Assembly: GCA_965213765.1 (NCBI GenBank) | Contig: OZ243926.1 | Span: 1,116,001-1,180,000 of the forward strand | Direction: 5' to 3' | DNA: 64,000 bases | From: JAJDXO01 sp965213765 | GTDB taxonomy: Bacteria; Pseudomonadota; Alphaproteobacteria; Rhodospirillales; UBA2165 | In this document: positions 25,626 to 36,040 of the stretch, in pieces | Numbering within the stretch: the stretch's first letter is position 1 | Layout of the letters: every line of letters begins with the position of its first letter | The notes under the pieces: model-generated | The model's database searches: none | The model's input: only the letters and a program-made list of their open reading frames with translations | What the model was told of the DNA's origin: nothing | Program-made: the position numbers and the translations under genes

Positions 25626-28600
25626 ATGATGGACCAAGACGTTTCACGTGAAACCTCCGACGTTCCTTTGATCGAAGCGGACGAAGAAGAAGGTAGGCCC
25701 GTCGGCCGCCGCGAACCGATCGCTATCGTGGGCATGGCCTGCCGGTTCCCCGGGGCGCCGGACATTTCCGCTTTCTGGCGCCTGCTGGAGGCGGGAGAGA
25801 GCGGGGTGATCGAAGGGGAGCCCGGATCCGGAATCGGCCGTATCGGCGAACTGTTTCCCGCGGGCACGGGTCAGGCCCCGGCCTGCCGGTTCGGCGCCTA
25901 TCTCGACGAGATCGATCTGTTCGATGCGGGATTTTTCCGAATCTCGCCGGTGGAGGCGCAGTTCCTCGATCCGCAGCAGCGGATGATGCTGGAAACGTGC
26001 TGGCGCGCGCTGGAAGACGCCGGCATGGACCCGGATCGCCTGAAAGGCAGCCGCACCGGCGTCTACGCCGGGATCAGCAACAACGAGTATCGCGGGCTGA
26101 TCCTGGAGAATACCCGGCCGGACGAACCCGCGGCCAGCCTCTATTCCGTCGCGGGCACCTCATTTAACACGGCGATCGGCCGCGTTGCATTCGCGCTCGG
26201 CCTGGAAGGGCCGGCGCTAGCGCTGGATACCGCCTGCTCGTCCTCCCTGGTCGCGATCCACCAGGCGGTTACGGGCCTCCAGCGGGACGAGGCCGACCTG
26301 GCGCTGGCCGGCGGCGTGCACGTGATCCTCTCGGGGCGACTGCTGGAGATGCGCGCCAATGCGGGCATGTTGTCTCCGGACGGGCGCTGCGCCACCTTCG
26401 ATGCCGCCGCGAACGGGTATGTACGCGGTGAAGGCTGCGGGATCGTGGTGCTCAAGCGCCTTGCCGACGCGGAAGCCGACGGCGACCGCATCTGGGCCGT
26501 GATTCGCGGCGCCGCGCTGAACCAAGACGGCGCCAGCCCCGGATTGACGGTGCCGAGCGGACCCGCGCAGGAAAAGGTCATAGGGGCCGCGTTGCAGCAG
26601 GCCGGCCTCCAGCCCCCCGAAGTGGATTACGTGGAGGCGCACGGGACAGGCACCGAAGTCGGCGACCCGATCGAAGCGCAGGCGACCGGCGCGGCATACG
26701 CCCGCGGGCGAGACGCGGACCGGCCTTTGCTAATCGGCTCGGTCAAGACCAATATCGGCCATCTCGAAGCGGCGGCGGGGGTCGCCGGAATAATCAAGGC
26801 CGTGCTCGCCATGACGCGGGGCGTCATCCCCAGGCACCTCCATTTCCGGGATCCGAGTCCGGAAATCGATTGGGAGCGGCTGCCGCTACGGGTGACGGCA
26901 ACGCCCACGGACTGGCCGCGGATTTCCGATGTTCCGCCACGCGCGGGCGTGAGCGGTTTCGGCTGGTCGGGAACCAACGCCCATGTCGTGCTGGAGGGAT
27001 ATGGCGACCGACAGGACGACCCCGCCGGGGACCCGGATGTCTGGAACGCCGGCTCGCCTCGGTCCATCGCCGTGTCTCAACCGGCCTCGGTTGCCGACGA
27101 AACGCCGGACGACGAGACGCTCGCTCCGCGCCTGACACGCTTGCTGCCACTTTCGGGCAAGTCGGACGAAGTTCTCAGGGATCTCGCGGGACAATATCTG
27201 TCGTGGCTCGATGAACGCGCTTGCGACAACGACGAAGAAATGCTCGCCGACATGGCTTGGACAGCCGCCGTCGGACGCAGCCATTTCGGCCACCGGGCGG
27301 GACTGGTTTTCGATGATGCCGACTCCTTGAGGGCGGCCCTGCGGGAACTCCGGGAAACGGACGGGATCGAGGCGCCGACGGCGGCCAGAAAAGTCGCGTT
27401 CGCCTATACCGGACAGGCCAGCCAATGGCCCGGCATGGGCGCGGCGCTCTACGCGAGCGAGCCCGTGGTCCGCGCGGTGCTCGACCGCTGCGACGCTGTT
27501 CTCGCCGGGGAGCGTGGCGCGTCGCTGCTGGACGTGATGTTTGATCGGCCTGGGGCCGCGGGCGACCTGGACGACCCGCGGTGGAAACAGCCCGCGATCT
27601 ACGCGCTCGAATGCGCACTGACGGCGCTCTGGGCCAGTCTCGGCGTGCGGCCGGATGTCGTGGTTGGGCACAGCCTTGGTGAGATCGCGGCCGCGCACAC
27701 CGCGGGCGTGTTCGGGCTGGAAGAGGGTCTGCGCTTCGCGGCGGCCCGGGGCGGATTGATTGGGGCGCTCCCCGGCGAAGGTGCGATGGCGGCGGTCTTC
27801 GCGCCGGCTTCGCGCGTGGAGGAGGCGCTGGAAGAGCACAACGCGGCCTCCGAAGGCGTCGGCCTGTGCATCGCGGCGGATAACGGCGCACAGCAGGTCA
27901 TCAGCGGCCCGGCGGCAGAGATCGAGACAATTCTGGAGAGTCTCGAAGCGCGGGACGTCCGGGTCGAGAGGCTTCGGAAGAGTCCGGCCTATCACAGCGC
28001 GATGGTCGAGCCGGCCCTGGACGATCTGGAAGCCGCGTTGGACGGGACCCTGTTCGCTCCGCCGTCGACGATGTTCGTCAGCAACCTTACCGGCTGCGCG
28101 TTCAAGGCGGGAGAGGTGCCGGACGCGGCCTATTGGCGGCGGCAGGCACGCGAGCCGGTGGCCTTCCGCGCCTGTGTCGAGACTCTGGCGGAGATCGGCG
28201 TCGACGCGGTTATCGAAATCGGTCCCCATGCCGTGCTCGGGCCGATGACGACGATGGCGTGGCCGGAAAGCGCCGGCGCAGCGCCCCCGGTCGTTCTCTC
28301 CAGCCTGCATCGGCCGGCAAAGGACGAACAGCCGCCTTCGCCGGGTTCGGGCGGCGGCTTCAAGGAGGCGGTCGCCGGCGCTTACGCGGCGGGACTTCCG
28401 CTGTCCTTCGCCGGGCTCTTCGCGGGCGAGGCGCGCCGCCGCATTACCGTGCCCGGCTATCCGTTCCAGCGCGAACGCCACTGGATCGAGACGTCCAAGC
28501 GGCGCCGGTCGGGCGCCGGACATCCCTTCCTGGGCAGCCGCCACGAATCCGCGAGCGGGCAGATCGCCTTCGACACGGAGGTCTTCCCTTCCGATCCGGC

Positions 28601-31600
28601 GTGGCTCGACGATCACCGCGTCTTCGGCCGGCTGATCGCGCCGGGGGCGCTCTACGGAGCCATGGCCGCGACGGCCAGCCTTGCGGAGGGCAACGAAGCG
28701 GCGGTCGTCGAGGATTTCCAGATGCAGAGCGCCCTGGTCTTCCCCGATGAGGACTCCGGGGATAGGCCTGCAGATTCGGGTCGACGGGTGCAGATTTTGC
28801 TCGACGACGCCGAGGACGGCGATTCCAACCGGGTCCGCATCCTCAGCCGCGGCGAAGGGGAGGATGGCTGGACGCTGCACGCGGAGGGGCAGGTTTCGAG
28901 CACCGCCGCCGGCCCGCCCCCGGGCGCGCCGCCGTTCGATGCGGAAGGGCTCAAGGCCGCGCTCTCGCCGGTAGACCTTGCGGGTTATTACCGTACCAAG
29001 GCCGCGGTGGGAATCGATCTCGGACCTTCCTTCCGCACACTGGAGGGTCTCTGGGCGCGGGACGGCGAGGCGCTCTGCGATGTGGCGCTGCCCGCCGGGA
29101 AAGAACTGGGCGCGCTCGACGTGCATCCGCTGGTGCTCGACGGCTGCTTTCAAGCCTTCGGCGCGGCACGCAACCCCGACGGCGGAGAAGAAGGCGTCAC
29201 CTATCTTCCGTTCGCATGGGAGCGGCTGTGGCTGCCCGGACGTCTGCCGGAGCGGCTGACGTGCCATGTGCTCATGAGGGAATCTCCGGAGGGCGCGGCC
29301 GCGAAAGCGGAGCGGGACGCAGTGCCGGAGGTTCATTCGGCAGACCTGCGGTTTTACGGCCCCGACGGAGCGATCGCAGGGGAACTCATCGGCTTTACCG
29401 TCAAACGGGCGACACGGGCGGCGTTGCTTTCGGCCGTGGAGGGGATCGACGAGCTTCTCTACGAGGTCGTCTGGCAGGATCGCGCTCTCGCGCCGGGCAT
29501 CACGCCCGCCGACTTCCTGACAAGTCCTTCCGAGATATCCGCGAACACGGATCTCTTCCCGGAATATCTGGCGAACGTGGGCGTCGACGCCGCCGACAGG
29601 GCAGCGTTGCTGGCCGATCTGGAGCGACTGTCCGACGCCTACGCCCTCGCGACCCTGGACAAGCTCGGCTGGAAGCGAGTGGCAGGTGCGAACGTGGGCT
29701 CCGCCGAGCTGCGGGAGAGTCTGGGCGTCGGGGGGGAGCACGAACGGCTGTTCCGCCGGATGTTGGAGATGCAGGCCCGCGCCGGGGTGCTTGAGGAAGC
29801 GGGCGACGGATTTACGGTTGCGGTCGCTTCCGGCGAACCGTTGCCGGAGGGGCTGGCCGACAACCCCGATACGGTGGCGGGAGAGATGGCGGCGCGTTAT
29901 GCGCATGGGACGACCGAAATCGGTTTGTTCCGGCGCAGCGCCGATGCGCTGGCCGACGTCCTTCAAGGCCGGATGGACCCGCTGACGTTGCTGTTCAGCA
30001 GCGGTGAGCCGACGGCCGCCGATCTTTACCTGAAGGCCCCGGTGGCCCGCGCCGCGAACCGGTTGCTGGCGGACGCGACGACAGCGCTGATGAGCGCCAT
30101 GCCCGAAGAGCGCACGCTGCGTGTGCTGGAGGTTGGCGCCGGAACCGGATCGGCGACCGCCGCGATACTTCCGGAACTCCCCGACGGCCGCTACGACTAC
30201 ACCTATACGGATATCTCCGCCGGCTTCTTCTCGGAAGCGGAGTCGCGCTTTGGCGGCGCCGAGGCGTCGATCGACTACCGGGTGCTGGATATCGAGAACG
30301 ACCCGGTGGAACAGGGCTTCGACCGCCACGGCTACGACCTGGTAATCGCTTCCAATGTGCTACACGCCACGCGTTATCTGAACGAGACGCTGGTGCATTG
30401 CCTCGAGGTGCTCGCCCCGTCGGGCCAACTGGTCGCGCTGGAGAATCTGCGCGGCCAGGGCTGGCTCGACCTGACCTTCGGTCAGCTGGACGGTTGGTGG
30501 CGATTCGCCGACGACTACCGCCCGCGCCACGCGCTTGCCACCCCCCCCATTTGGCGGCAAGCGCTTGTCGACGCCGGATTCGACGACATCGCGATCCTGG
30601 GTTTCGACGAGTCGGATCCGAACGCCAACCCGGACCGGGGCGTGATCGTGGCGCAGGGGCCGCCGGAAGTGACCGAAGCGCCCGGCGTCTGGGTGCTGGC
30701 CGTCGATGGGGGCGGTGTGGCAGCGGAACTCGCGGCAAAACTCGCGGCACGCAATCAGACCGTCGTCCTCGCCGGGTCAGAGGCACGTCCGGACAGGCCT
30801 TCGGAGTCGGGCGGCGCCGGTGTCGTCGAAGCGTTCGTGGAGACGGCACGGCGCGAGTCGTGGAAGTCGCTCCTCGAAGACCTGCCTGCCAATCCGCCGC
30901 TAGCGGGAATCGTGCATCTCGCCGGACTGGACGGTCACGGCGCACAGGCAACGACCGGAGAAATGGCCGAGGATACGCGGCATGCTGCGGCGAGTGCGCT
31001 GGCCCTGACTCAGGCGCTGGTGGACAGCGATTTCGCCCTGTCGAAGGGCCTCTGGTTCGTAACGCAGGGTGCGCAGGTGCTGGAACGCGAGCGCGGCGGA
31101 CAACTGGCCGGCGCCACCCTCTGGGGATTCGGCAAGGTGGCGGCGCGGGAAGCGCCCCAACTGCAACCGAGGATGCTAGACCTCGATCCCGCCGATGCGG
31201 AGCTTCCGCGCGACCTGGCAGACGAGTTTCTCTACCCGGACGACGAAACCCATATCGCCCGTCGTTTCAGCCGCCGCCAGGGCGCGCGGCTGATCCGCGC
31301 CGCGGCGGTTACGGATCGGCTGGCCCTGCCGGAGGAGCCCGGCTGGGAACTGGAGCCCGATGCCGGCGGTTCCCTCGACGCGATCGGCGTGATGTCGGTG
31401 CCGGAGCGTCGGCTGGAACCGGGTGAGGTCCGCGCTGCGGTCGAGGCCTTCGGTCTCAACTTCAGGGACGTGTTCATCGCCATCGGCGTCGTCGACGACT
31501 TCATGGGCGGGGAATTCTGCGGGCGGGTGCTCGAAGTCGGTGAGGACATCACCGGAGTTGCCGTGGGAGACCGTATCGTCGGAATGACGTTCCGGAATTA

Positions 31601-34600
31601 CGGTTCCGAGACCGTGACCCGGGAAGACATGATCGTGCCCGCGCCGCCGGGCTTCTCGGTCAGCGAGCTTGCGACGATTCCGACAGCGTTCGTCTCGGCG
31701 GCGCTGTCGCTCGAGCTTTCGGGGCTCGATGCCGGTGATCGGGTGCTGATCCACGCCGGCGCCGGCGGCGTGGGACTCGCGGCGATACAGTTGGCACAGG
31801 CGGCAGGCGCGGAGGTCTTCGCCACAGCAAGCGCGCGCAAGCGCGACTATCTCCGGTCTCTCGGCGTGAAGCACCTGTTCGACAGCCGCACGACGGCGTT
31901 CGGCCAGGAGATACTCGACGCCACGGATGGCGCGGGCGTCGACACGGTGCTGAACAGCCTGACCGGCGAGGGCTTCATCGATGCAAGCCTCTCTTGCCTC
32001 GCCAAAGGCGGCCGCTTCGTGGAAATGGGGCGGGTGGACATCCTGAGCGAAGACGAGATGGCGGCGGCGCGACCGGACGTGTCGTACGCCATCCTGATGA
32101 TCGACGTGCTCAAGGAGGAAGAACCGGCACGGGCGGGAGAGATCCTGGGGCGGGTCATGGAGCGGCTCGCGGCCGGTGAGTTGACTCCGCTTATCCACGC
32201 AAGATGGCCTGTGGCGGAAGCGGGATCCGCGATGAAGTGCATGCAGGGCGCGCGTCACATCGGCAAGATCGTGTTTACCAACTCGCCGCTCGCCAGACGC
32301 CGTCTGCGCGACGACCGCAGCTATCTGGTGACCGGCGGACTCGGCGGCATCGGCTGCGCGGTGGCTGGCTGGCTCGCGGATCGCGGCGCCGGCACCATCG
32401 TGCTCAATGGCCGGCGGCCTCCGGACTCCGAAATCGAGCAGGAAATCGAGGCGCTGCGCAGAAGTGGGGCCGACATCCGGGTAGAACTCGCCGACGTGAC
32501 GGACGCGCCCGCGGTGGACGCGATGTTGGCGCGCATCGACGCCGGTCTGCCGCCGCTCGGCGGCGTCATCCACAGCGTAGGCGTCTTGTCGGACGCCGCG
32601 ATCGGCAACCAGAGCTGGGACAACTTCGAAACGGTAATGTGGCCCAAGATCCTGGGGGCCTGGCACTTGCACCGGGCGACCGTCGATCGGGATCTCGACA
32701 TGTTCGTCCTCTTCTCCAGCGTCGCAGGCGTTCTCGGCAATCCGGGTCAGGCCAACCACGCGGCGGCCAACGCTTTCCTCGACCAACTCGCCGCGCATCG
32801 GCGCGCCCTCGGGCTCGCCGGCCAGGCGATCGCCTGGGGCGCATGGTCGGAAATTGGCGAGGCAGAGGAACAGCGGGAGCGCATGGCCCTGCGCTCGGCG
32901 TCGGGCGGGCTTGAGTGGATCGCCCCGCAACAGGGTATCAAGGCCTTCGACCGCCTGGTGCGGGAGGACGCCACGACCAGCGTGGTACTGGCCCGCGACT
33001 GGGTGGCCTTCGGCGAGTCGCTCGATTCCCGCCCGCCGCTGCTGGAAGACCTGCTGTCCGACGGCGCGGACGACGGCGCCGGCGAGTCCTACAGCGAGGA
33101 CCTTCTCTCCCAATTGCGGGAGGCCCCCGCGGCGGGACGCGAGGACCTGCTGGTATCCTTCCTTCAGGGGGAGGTCCAGGCCGTGCTGAGGCTGCCCTCG
33201 GCGCCGGCGTCCACGGTCGGGTTCTTCGACCTGGGGATGGACTCCCTGATGGCGGTAGAACTGCGCAATCGCCTCAACCGCGCCTTCTCGGATACCTATG
33301 TCGCACCGAATACCCTGGTGTTCGACTACCCGACCATCGCCGATCTCGCACGGCATCTGGTGGACGCGCTGGGCGAGCCCGAAGCGGCCCCCGAGGCGGC
33401 CCCGGAGACCAGCCCGGTACCGGCCGCCGAAGCCGCGTCCGGGCTGGCCCCGCAGCAACCGGCCCCGCGGCAACCAGCCCTGCGGCAACCGGCCCCGCAA
33501 CCACCGGCCCCGCAACCTGTCGAAGGGCGCCGGGATGACGGTATAGCGATCGTCGGCATGGCGTGCCGGTTCCCCGGCGCGCCGGACCTTGCGGCCTTCT
33601 GGCGCCAGCTCGAAACCGGCAGCGATGCGGTGACGAACGGGCGGCAGGACAACGGCTCGTGGACCGGGGTCCAGGGCGACCCCGCGGTCGAGGACGACAT
33701 TTGGGGCCGGGGCGGGTTCGTCGACGGGATCGACCGCTTCGATGCCGGTTTCTTCAGCATGACGCCAATCGGCGCGCGGATGACGGACCCGCAGCAGCGC
33801 CTTCTTCTGGAGACAAGCTGGCGGGCGCTCGAGGACGCGGGGATCGATCCAGAGGGCCTGAGGGGCAGCCGCACAGGGGTGTATGCGGGGATCACGACCA
33901 GCGAGTACCGCGATCTTATGACGGCGGCGGGCGGCGACGGCCTCAACTATCTCGGCACCGCAAGCGGCATGGCGGTCGGCGGCGTCGCGTTCCGGCTGGG
34001 CCTCACGGGGCCGGCGATTCCGGTGATGCTGAACTGCGCGGCATCGCTGGTCACGATGCAGCAGGCGGTCGGCGGCCTACGGGACGGTGCGGTGGACCTG
34101 GCCCTGGTCGGCGGCGTGAGCGCGGTCCTCTCGCCGGGGCTGACCAGGGAGATGGCGGCGCTGGGGATGCTGTCGCAGCAGGGGCTCTGCAAGACCTTCG
34201 ACGCCGCGGCGGACGGCTTCGTGCGGAGCGAGGGCTGCGGCATGGTCGTCCTGAAGCGGCTGGCGGAGGCCGAGGCCGACGGCGACCGCATCTGGGCGGT
34301 AGTCCGGGGCGCGGCGGTCAACCAGAACGGGGCGGCGGCGGGGCCGACGGTGCCGAACGGCCTGGCGCAGGAGCGGGTGATCGAGGAGGCGCTGGCGCAA
34401 GCCGGCGTTCAGCCGGCGGACGTCGATTACTTGGAGGCGCACGGCGCGGGCTCGGAACTTGGCGACCCGATCGAGGTGCAGGCCGCGGCGGCGGTCTATG
34501 GCAGGGCGCGCGACGGCGAACGGCCGCTGCTCATCGGTTCAGTCAAGACCAATCTCGGCCATTTGGAATCGGCGGCCGGGGTCGCCGCGCTGATCAAGGT

Positions 34601-36017
34601 CGTCCTGGCCATGCGCCACGGCCTGATCCCGAAACACCTGCATTTCCGCGACCCCAACCCGCATCTGGACTGGGACCGGCTGCCGGTGCGCGTGGTGTCG
34701 GAAGCGGCGGACTGGCCGTCCGCGACGGACCGGCCGCCGCTCGCCGGAGTCAGCGCCTTCGGGATATCGGGCGCCAATGCGCATGTCGTCGTGGAGGGCT
34801 ACGGCAATCCGGGCGACGGGCCGCCCGACCCGGAGGGCGTCCCGCTGCCGGTTGCCGTCCCGCTGCCGGACACCGTTGCGGAACTGCCGCAACCGGGCGA
34901 CGGCCTTGCCGCACGCGGAACGCGGCTTCTGCCGCTCTCCAGCAAATCCGCGCAATCGCTCCGGAAGCTGGCGGAGCGGCATCTCGAATGGCTCGACAAA
35001 CGGGAACCGGCGCTTGCGGCGGACGGCGCAGCGTCCGGTCCGCCCCTCTCGGACATGGCGTGGACCGCCGGCATCGGGCGAAGCCACTTCGATCATCGCG
35101 CGGCCGTGTCGTTCGAAGATTGCGAGTCGCTTCGCGAGGGTTTGCAGGCGCTGGCGGCGGCGGACGATGATTCCGGACCCGTGACGCCGGCGACGGTCGC
35201 CTTCGCCTACACCGGCCTCGGCGACGGCCGAACCGGGATGGGCGAAGCACTGTATGCGAGCGAACCGGCGGTGCGGACGGTTCTCGACCGCTGCGAGGAG
35301 GTGTTTGGCGAAATACGGGGCGCCTCGCTGCTGGACGCCGTGTTCGGGCGGCGAGGTTCCGCGGGAGACCCCGGCGATCCGCGGTGGGCGCAGCCAGCGG
35401 TCTACGCGTTCGAATGCGCGGTTACCGCGCTGTGGTCGACTGTCGGCGTGCGGCCTGGCGCGGCGCTCGGGCTCGGGACGGGGGCGCTTGCGGCCGCCCA
35501 GGCCGCCAGCGTGTTCAGCCTGGAGGACGGCCTGCGCCTAGCCGCAACCCTGGACGATCCCGGCGCGGCGCCGGACGAAATCGCGCTGGGTGCGCCGACA
35601 TTGACGCTGGTCGACACCGTGTCGGGGCTCGCCGTATCGCCCGACGATGTCCGGGACGCGGCCTATTGGCGCCGACAGGCGGCGGGAGTGCCGGAATCCT
35701 TCGAGAGTTGCGCCGGGACGCTGGCCGCGGCGGGTATCGGCGCGGTTATCGAGATCGGTCCGGACACGGCGTTGGGGACCAAGCTGATCGCGGCGTGGCC
35801 GGATACGGCCGGGAACGGCGCCGCCCCGGCCGTCCTGCCGGGCCTCGGGCGGCCACCGGATCGCGAGGCAACGCCGAACGGCGGCTTCGCGGACGCGGTC
35901 GCCGGGGCCTACGAGGCGGGGCTCGCGGTGTCCTTCGCGGGACTCTTCGCGGGTGAAACCCGCCGCCGGGTGTCGCTGCCGGACTATCCGTTCGACCGCA
36001 CCCGTCACTGGATCTGA
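25626..36017 (+). CDS. Type I polyketide synthase, KS-AT-DH-cMT-ER-KR-ACP plus degenerate KS-AT
   Basis: 3463 residues. KS1 31-460 (TACSSS, Cys204; EAHGTGT; KTNIGHLEAAAG). AT1 589-872 (GHSLGE, Ser683; PAYHS at the specificity site). DH 966-1268 (His997 in HxxxGxxxxP, LDGCFQ). C-methyltransferase 1279-1672 (LEVGAGTG at 1501). Structural KR about 1680-1870, ER 1917-2215 (HAGAGGVG), KR 2225-2420 (TGGLGGIG, but His2378 where the catalytic Tyr is expected). ACP about 2495-2580 (Ser2540 in GMDSL). A Pro/Gln-rich linker follows, then KS2 2639-3059 and AT2 3191-3385. KS2 keeps a Cys (2804) but has LNCAASL for DTACSSS and EAHGAGS for EAHGTGT. AT2 has Gly3284 in place of Ser and lacks about 115 residues including the His region. 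The protein stops directly after the post-AT linker (RTRHWI), with no thioesterase. The full set resembles a highly reducing, possibly iterative PKS making a methyl-branched reduced chain. Confidence 0.9.
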   Translation: MMDQDVSRETSDVPLIEADEEEGRPVGRREPIAIVGMACRFPGAPDISAFWRLLEAGESGVIEGEPGSGIGRIGELFPAGTGQAPACRFGAYLDEIDLFDAGFFRISPVEAQFLDPQQRMMLETCWRALEDAGMDPDRLKGSRTGVYAGISNNEYRGLILENTRPDEPAASLYSVAGTSFNTAIGRVAFALGLEGPALALDTACSSSLVAIHQAVTGLQRDEADLALAGGVHVILSGRLLEMRANAGMLSPDGRCATFDAAANGYVRGEGCGIVVLKRLADAEADGDRIWAVIRGAALNQDGASPGLTVPSGPAQEKVIGAALQQAGLQPPEVDYVEAHGTGTEVGDPIEAQATGAAYARGRDADRPLLIGSVKTNIGHLEAAAGVAGIIKAVLAMTRGVIPRHLHFRDPSPEIDWERLPLRVTATPTDWPRISDVPPRAGVSGFGWSGTNAHVVLEGYGDRQDDPAGDPDVWNAGSPRSIAVSQPASVADETPDDETLAPRLTRLLPLSGKSDEVLRDLAGQYLSWLDERACDNDEEMLADMAWTAAVGRSHFGHRAGLVFDDADSLRAALRELRETDGIEAPTAARKVAFAYTGQASQWPGMGAALYASEPVVRAVLDRCDAVLAGERGASLLDVMFDRPGAAGDLDDPRWKQPAIYALECALTALWASLGVRPDVVVGHSLGEIAAAHTAGVFGLEEGLRFAAARGGLIGALPGEGAMAAVFAPASRVEEALEEHNAASEGVGLCIAADNGAQQVISGPAAEIETILESLEARDVRVERLRKSPAYHSAMVEPALDDLEAALDGTLFAPPSTMFVSNLTGCAFKAGEVPDAAYWRRQAREPVAFRACVETLAEIGVDAVIEIGPHAVLGPMTTMAWPESAGAAPPVVLSSLHRPAKDEQPPSPGSGGGFKEAVAGAYAAGLPLSFAGLFAGEARRRITVPGYPFQRERHWIETSKRRRSGAGHPFLGSRHESASGQIAFDTEVFPSDPAWLDDHRVFGRLIAPGALYGAMAATASLAEGNEAAVVEDFQMQSALVFPDEDSGDRPADSGRRVQILLDDAEDGDSNRVRILSRGEGEDGWTLHAEGQVSSTAAGPPPGAPPFDAEGLKAALSPVDLAGYYRTKAAVGIDLGPSFRTLEGLWARDGEALCDVALPAGKELGALDVHPLVLDGCFQAFGAARNPDGGEEGVTYLPFAWERLWLPGRLPERLTCHVLMRESPEGAAAKAERDAVPEVHSADLRFYGPDGAIAGELIGFTVKRATRAALLSAVEGIDELLYEVVWQDRALAPGITPADFLTSPSEISANTDLFPEYLANVGVDAADRAALLADLERLSDAYALATLDKLGWKRVAGANVGSAELRESLGVGGEHERLFRRMLEMQARAGVLEEAGDGFTVAVASGEPLPEGLADNPDTVAGEMAARYAHGTTEIGLFRRSADALADVLQGRMDPLTLLFSSGEPTAADLYLKAPVARAANRLLADATTALMSAMPEERTLRVLEVGAGTGSATAAILPELPDGRYDYTYTDISAGFFSEAESRFGGAEASIDYRVLDIENDPVEQGFDRHGYDLVIASNVLHATRYLNETLVHCLEVLAPSGQLVALENLRGQGWLDLTFGQLDGWWRFADDYRPRHALATPPIWRQALVDAGFDDIAILGFDESDPNANPDRGVIVAQGPPEVTEAPGVWVLAVDGGGVAAELAAKLAARNQTVVLAGSEARPDRPSESGGAGVVEAFVETARRESWKSLLEDLPANPPLAGIVHLAGLDGHGAQATTGEMAEDTRHAAASALALTQALVDSDFALSKGLWFVTQGAQVLERERGGQLAGATLWGFGKVAAREAPQLQPRMLDLDPADAELPRDLADEFLYPDDETHIARRFSRRQGARLIRAAAVTDRLALPEEPGWELEPDAGGSLDAIGVMSVPERRLEPGEVRAAVEAFGLNFRDVFIAIGVVDDFMGGEFCGRVLEVGEDITGVAVGDRIVGMTFRNYGSETVTREDMIVPAPPGFSVSELATIPTAFVSAALSLELSGLDAGDRVLIHAGAGGVGLAAIQLAQAAGAEVFATASARKRDYLRSLGVKHLFDSRTTAFGQEILDATDGAGVDTVLNSLTGEGFIDASLSCLAKGGRFVEMGRVDILSEDEMAAARPDVSYAILMIDVLKEEEPARAGEILGRVMERLAAGELTPLIHARWPVAEAGSAMKCMQGARHIGKIVFTNSPLARRRLRDDRSYLVTGGLGGIGCAVAGWLADRGAGTIVLNGRRPPDSEIEQEIEALRRSGADIRVELADVTDAPAVDAMLARIDAGLPPLGGVIHSVGVLSDAAIGNQSWDNFETVMWPKILGAWHLHRATVDRDLDMFVLFSSVAGVLGNPGQANHAAANAFLDQLAAHRRALGLAGQAIAWGAWSEIGEAEEQRERMALRSASGGLEWIAPQQGIKAFDRLVREDATTSVVLARDWVAFGESLDSRPPLLEDLLSDGADDGAGESYSEDLLSQLREAPAAGREDLLVSFLQGEVQAVLRLPSAPASTVGFFDLGMDSLMAVELRNRLNRAFSDTYVAPNTLVFDYPTIADLARHLVDALGEPEAAPEAAPETSPVPAAEAASGLAPQQPAPRQPALRQPAPQPPAPQPVEGRRDDGIAIVGMACRFPGAPDLAAFWRQLETGSDAVTNGRQDNGSWTGVQGDPAVEDDIWGRGGFVDGIDRFDAGFFSMTPIGARMTDPQQRLLLETSWRALEDAGIDPEGLRGSRTGVYAGITTSEYRDLMTAAGGDGLNYLGTASGMAVGGVAFRLGLTGPAIPVMLNCAASLVTMQQAVGGLRDGAVDLALVGGVSAVLSPGLTREMAALGMLSQQGLCKTFDAAADGFVRSEGCGMVVLKRLAEAEADGDRIWAVVRGAAVNQNGAAAGPTVPNGLAQERVIEEALAQAGVQPADVDYLEAHGAGSELGDPIEVQAAAAVYGRARDGERPLLIGSVKTNLGHLESAAGVAALIKVVLAMRHGLIPKHLHFRDPNPHLDWDRLPVRVVSEAADWPSATDRPPLAGVSAFGISGANAHVVVEGYGNPGDGPPDPEGVPLPVAVPLPDTVAELPQPGDGLAARGTRLLPLSSKSAQSLRKLAERHLEWLDKREPALAADGAASGPPLSDMAWTAGIGRSHFDHRAAVSFEDCESLREGLQALAAADDDSGPVTPATVAFAYTGLGDGRTGMGEALYASEPAVRTVLDRCEEVFGEIRGASLLDAVFGRRGSAGDPGDPRWAQPAVYAFECAVTALWSTVGVRPGAALGLGTGALAAAQAASVFSLEDGLRLAATLDDPGAAPDEIALGAPTLTLVDTVSGLAVSPDDVRDAAYWRRQAAGVPESFESCAGTLAAAGIGAVIEIGPDTALGTKLIAAWPDTAGNGAAPAVLPGLGRPPDREATPNGGFADAVAGAYEAGLAVSFAGLFAGETRRRVSLPDYPFDRTRHWI
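33448..33521 (+). repeat. Tandem repeat encoding a Pro/Gln-rich linker
   Basis: Imperfect tandem units of about 12-15 bases (GGCCCCGC.GCAACC) encode a QPAP-type repeat between the PKS ACP and KS2. This is a flexible interdomain linker and a likely length-variable site. Confidence 0.7.
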
Positions 36018-36040
36018 TCCGCGAACGGCGGAAAACTGCC

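Noticed and set aside
26886..30329. 1147-codon open frame antisense to the PKS (with another of 779 codons at 31176-33515)
   Set aside because: High-GC codon bias of the PKS keeps the opposite frame open; the translation is Arg/Gly/His-rich, has no family features and runs across known PKS domains.
33540..34800. KS2 as a chain-length factor of type II or PUFA synthases
   Set aside because: It keeps the catalytic Cys and His motifs, whereas chain-length factors lack the Cys; the AT behind it is of modular type I origin.
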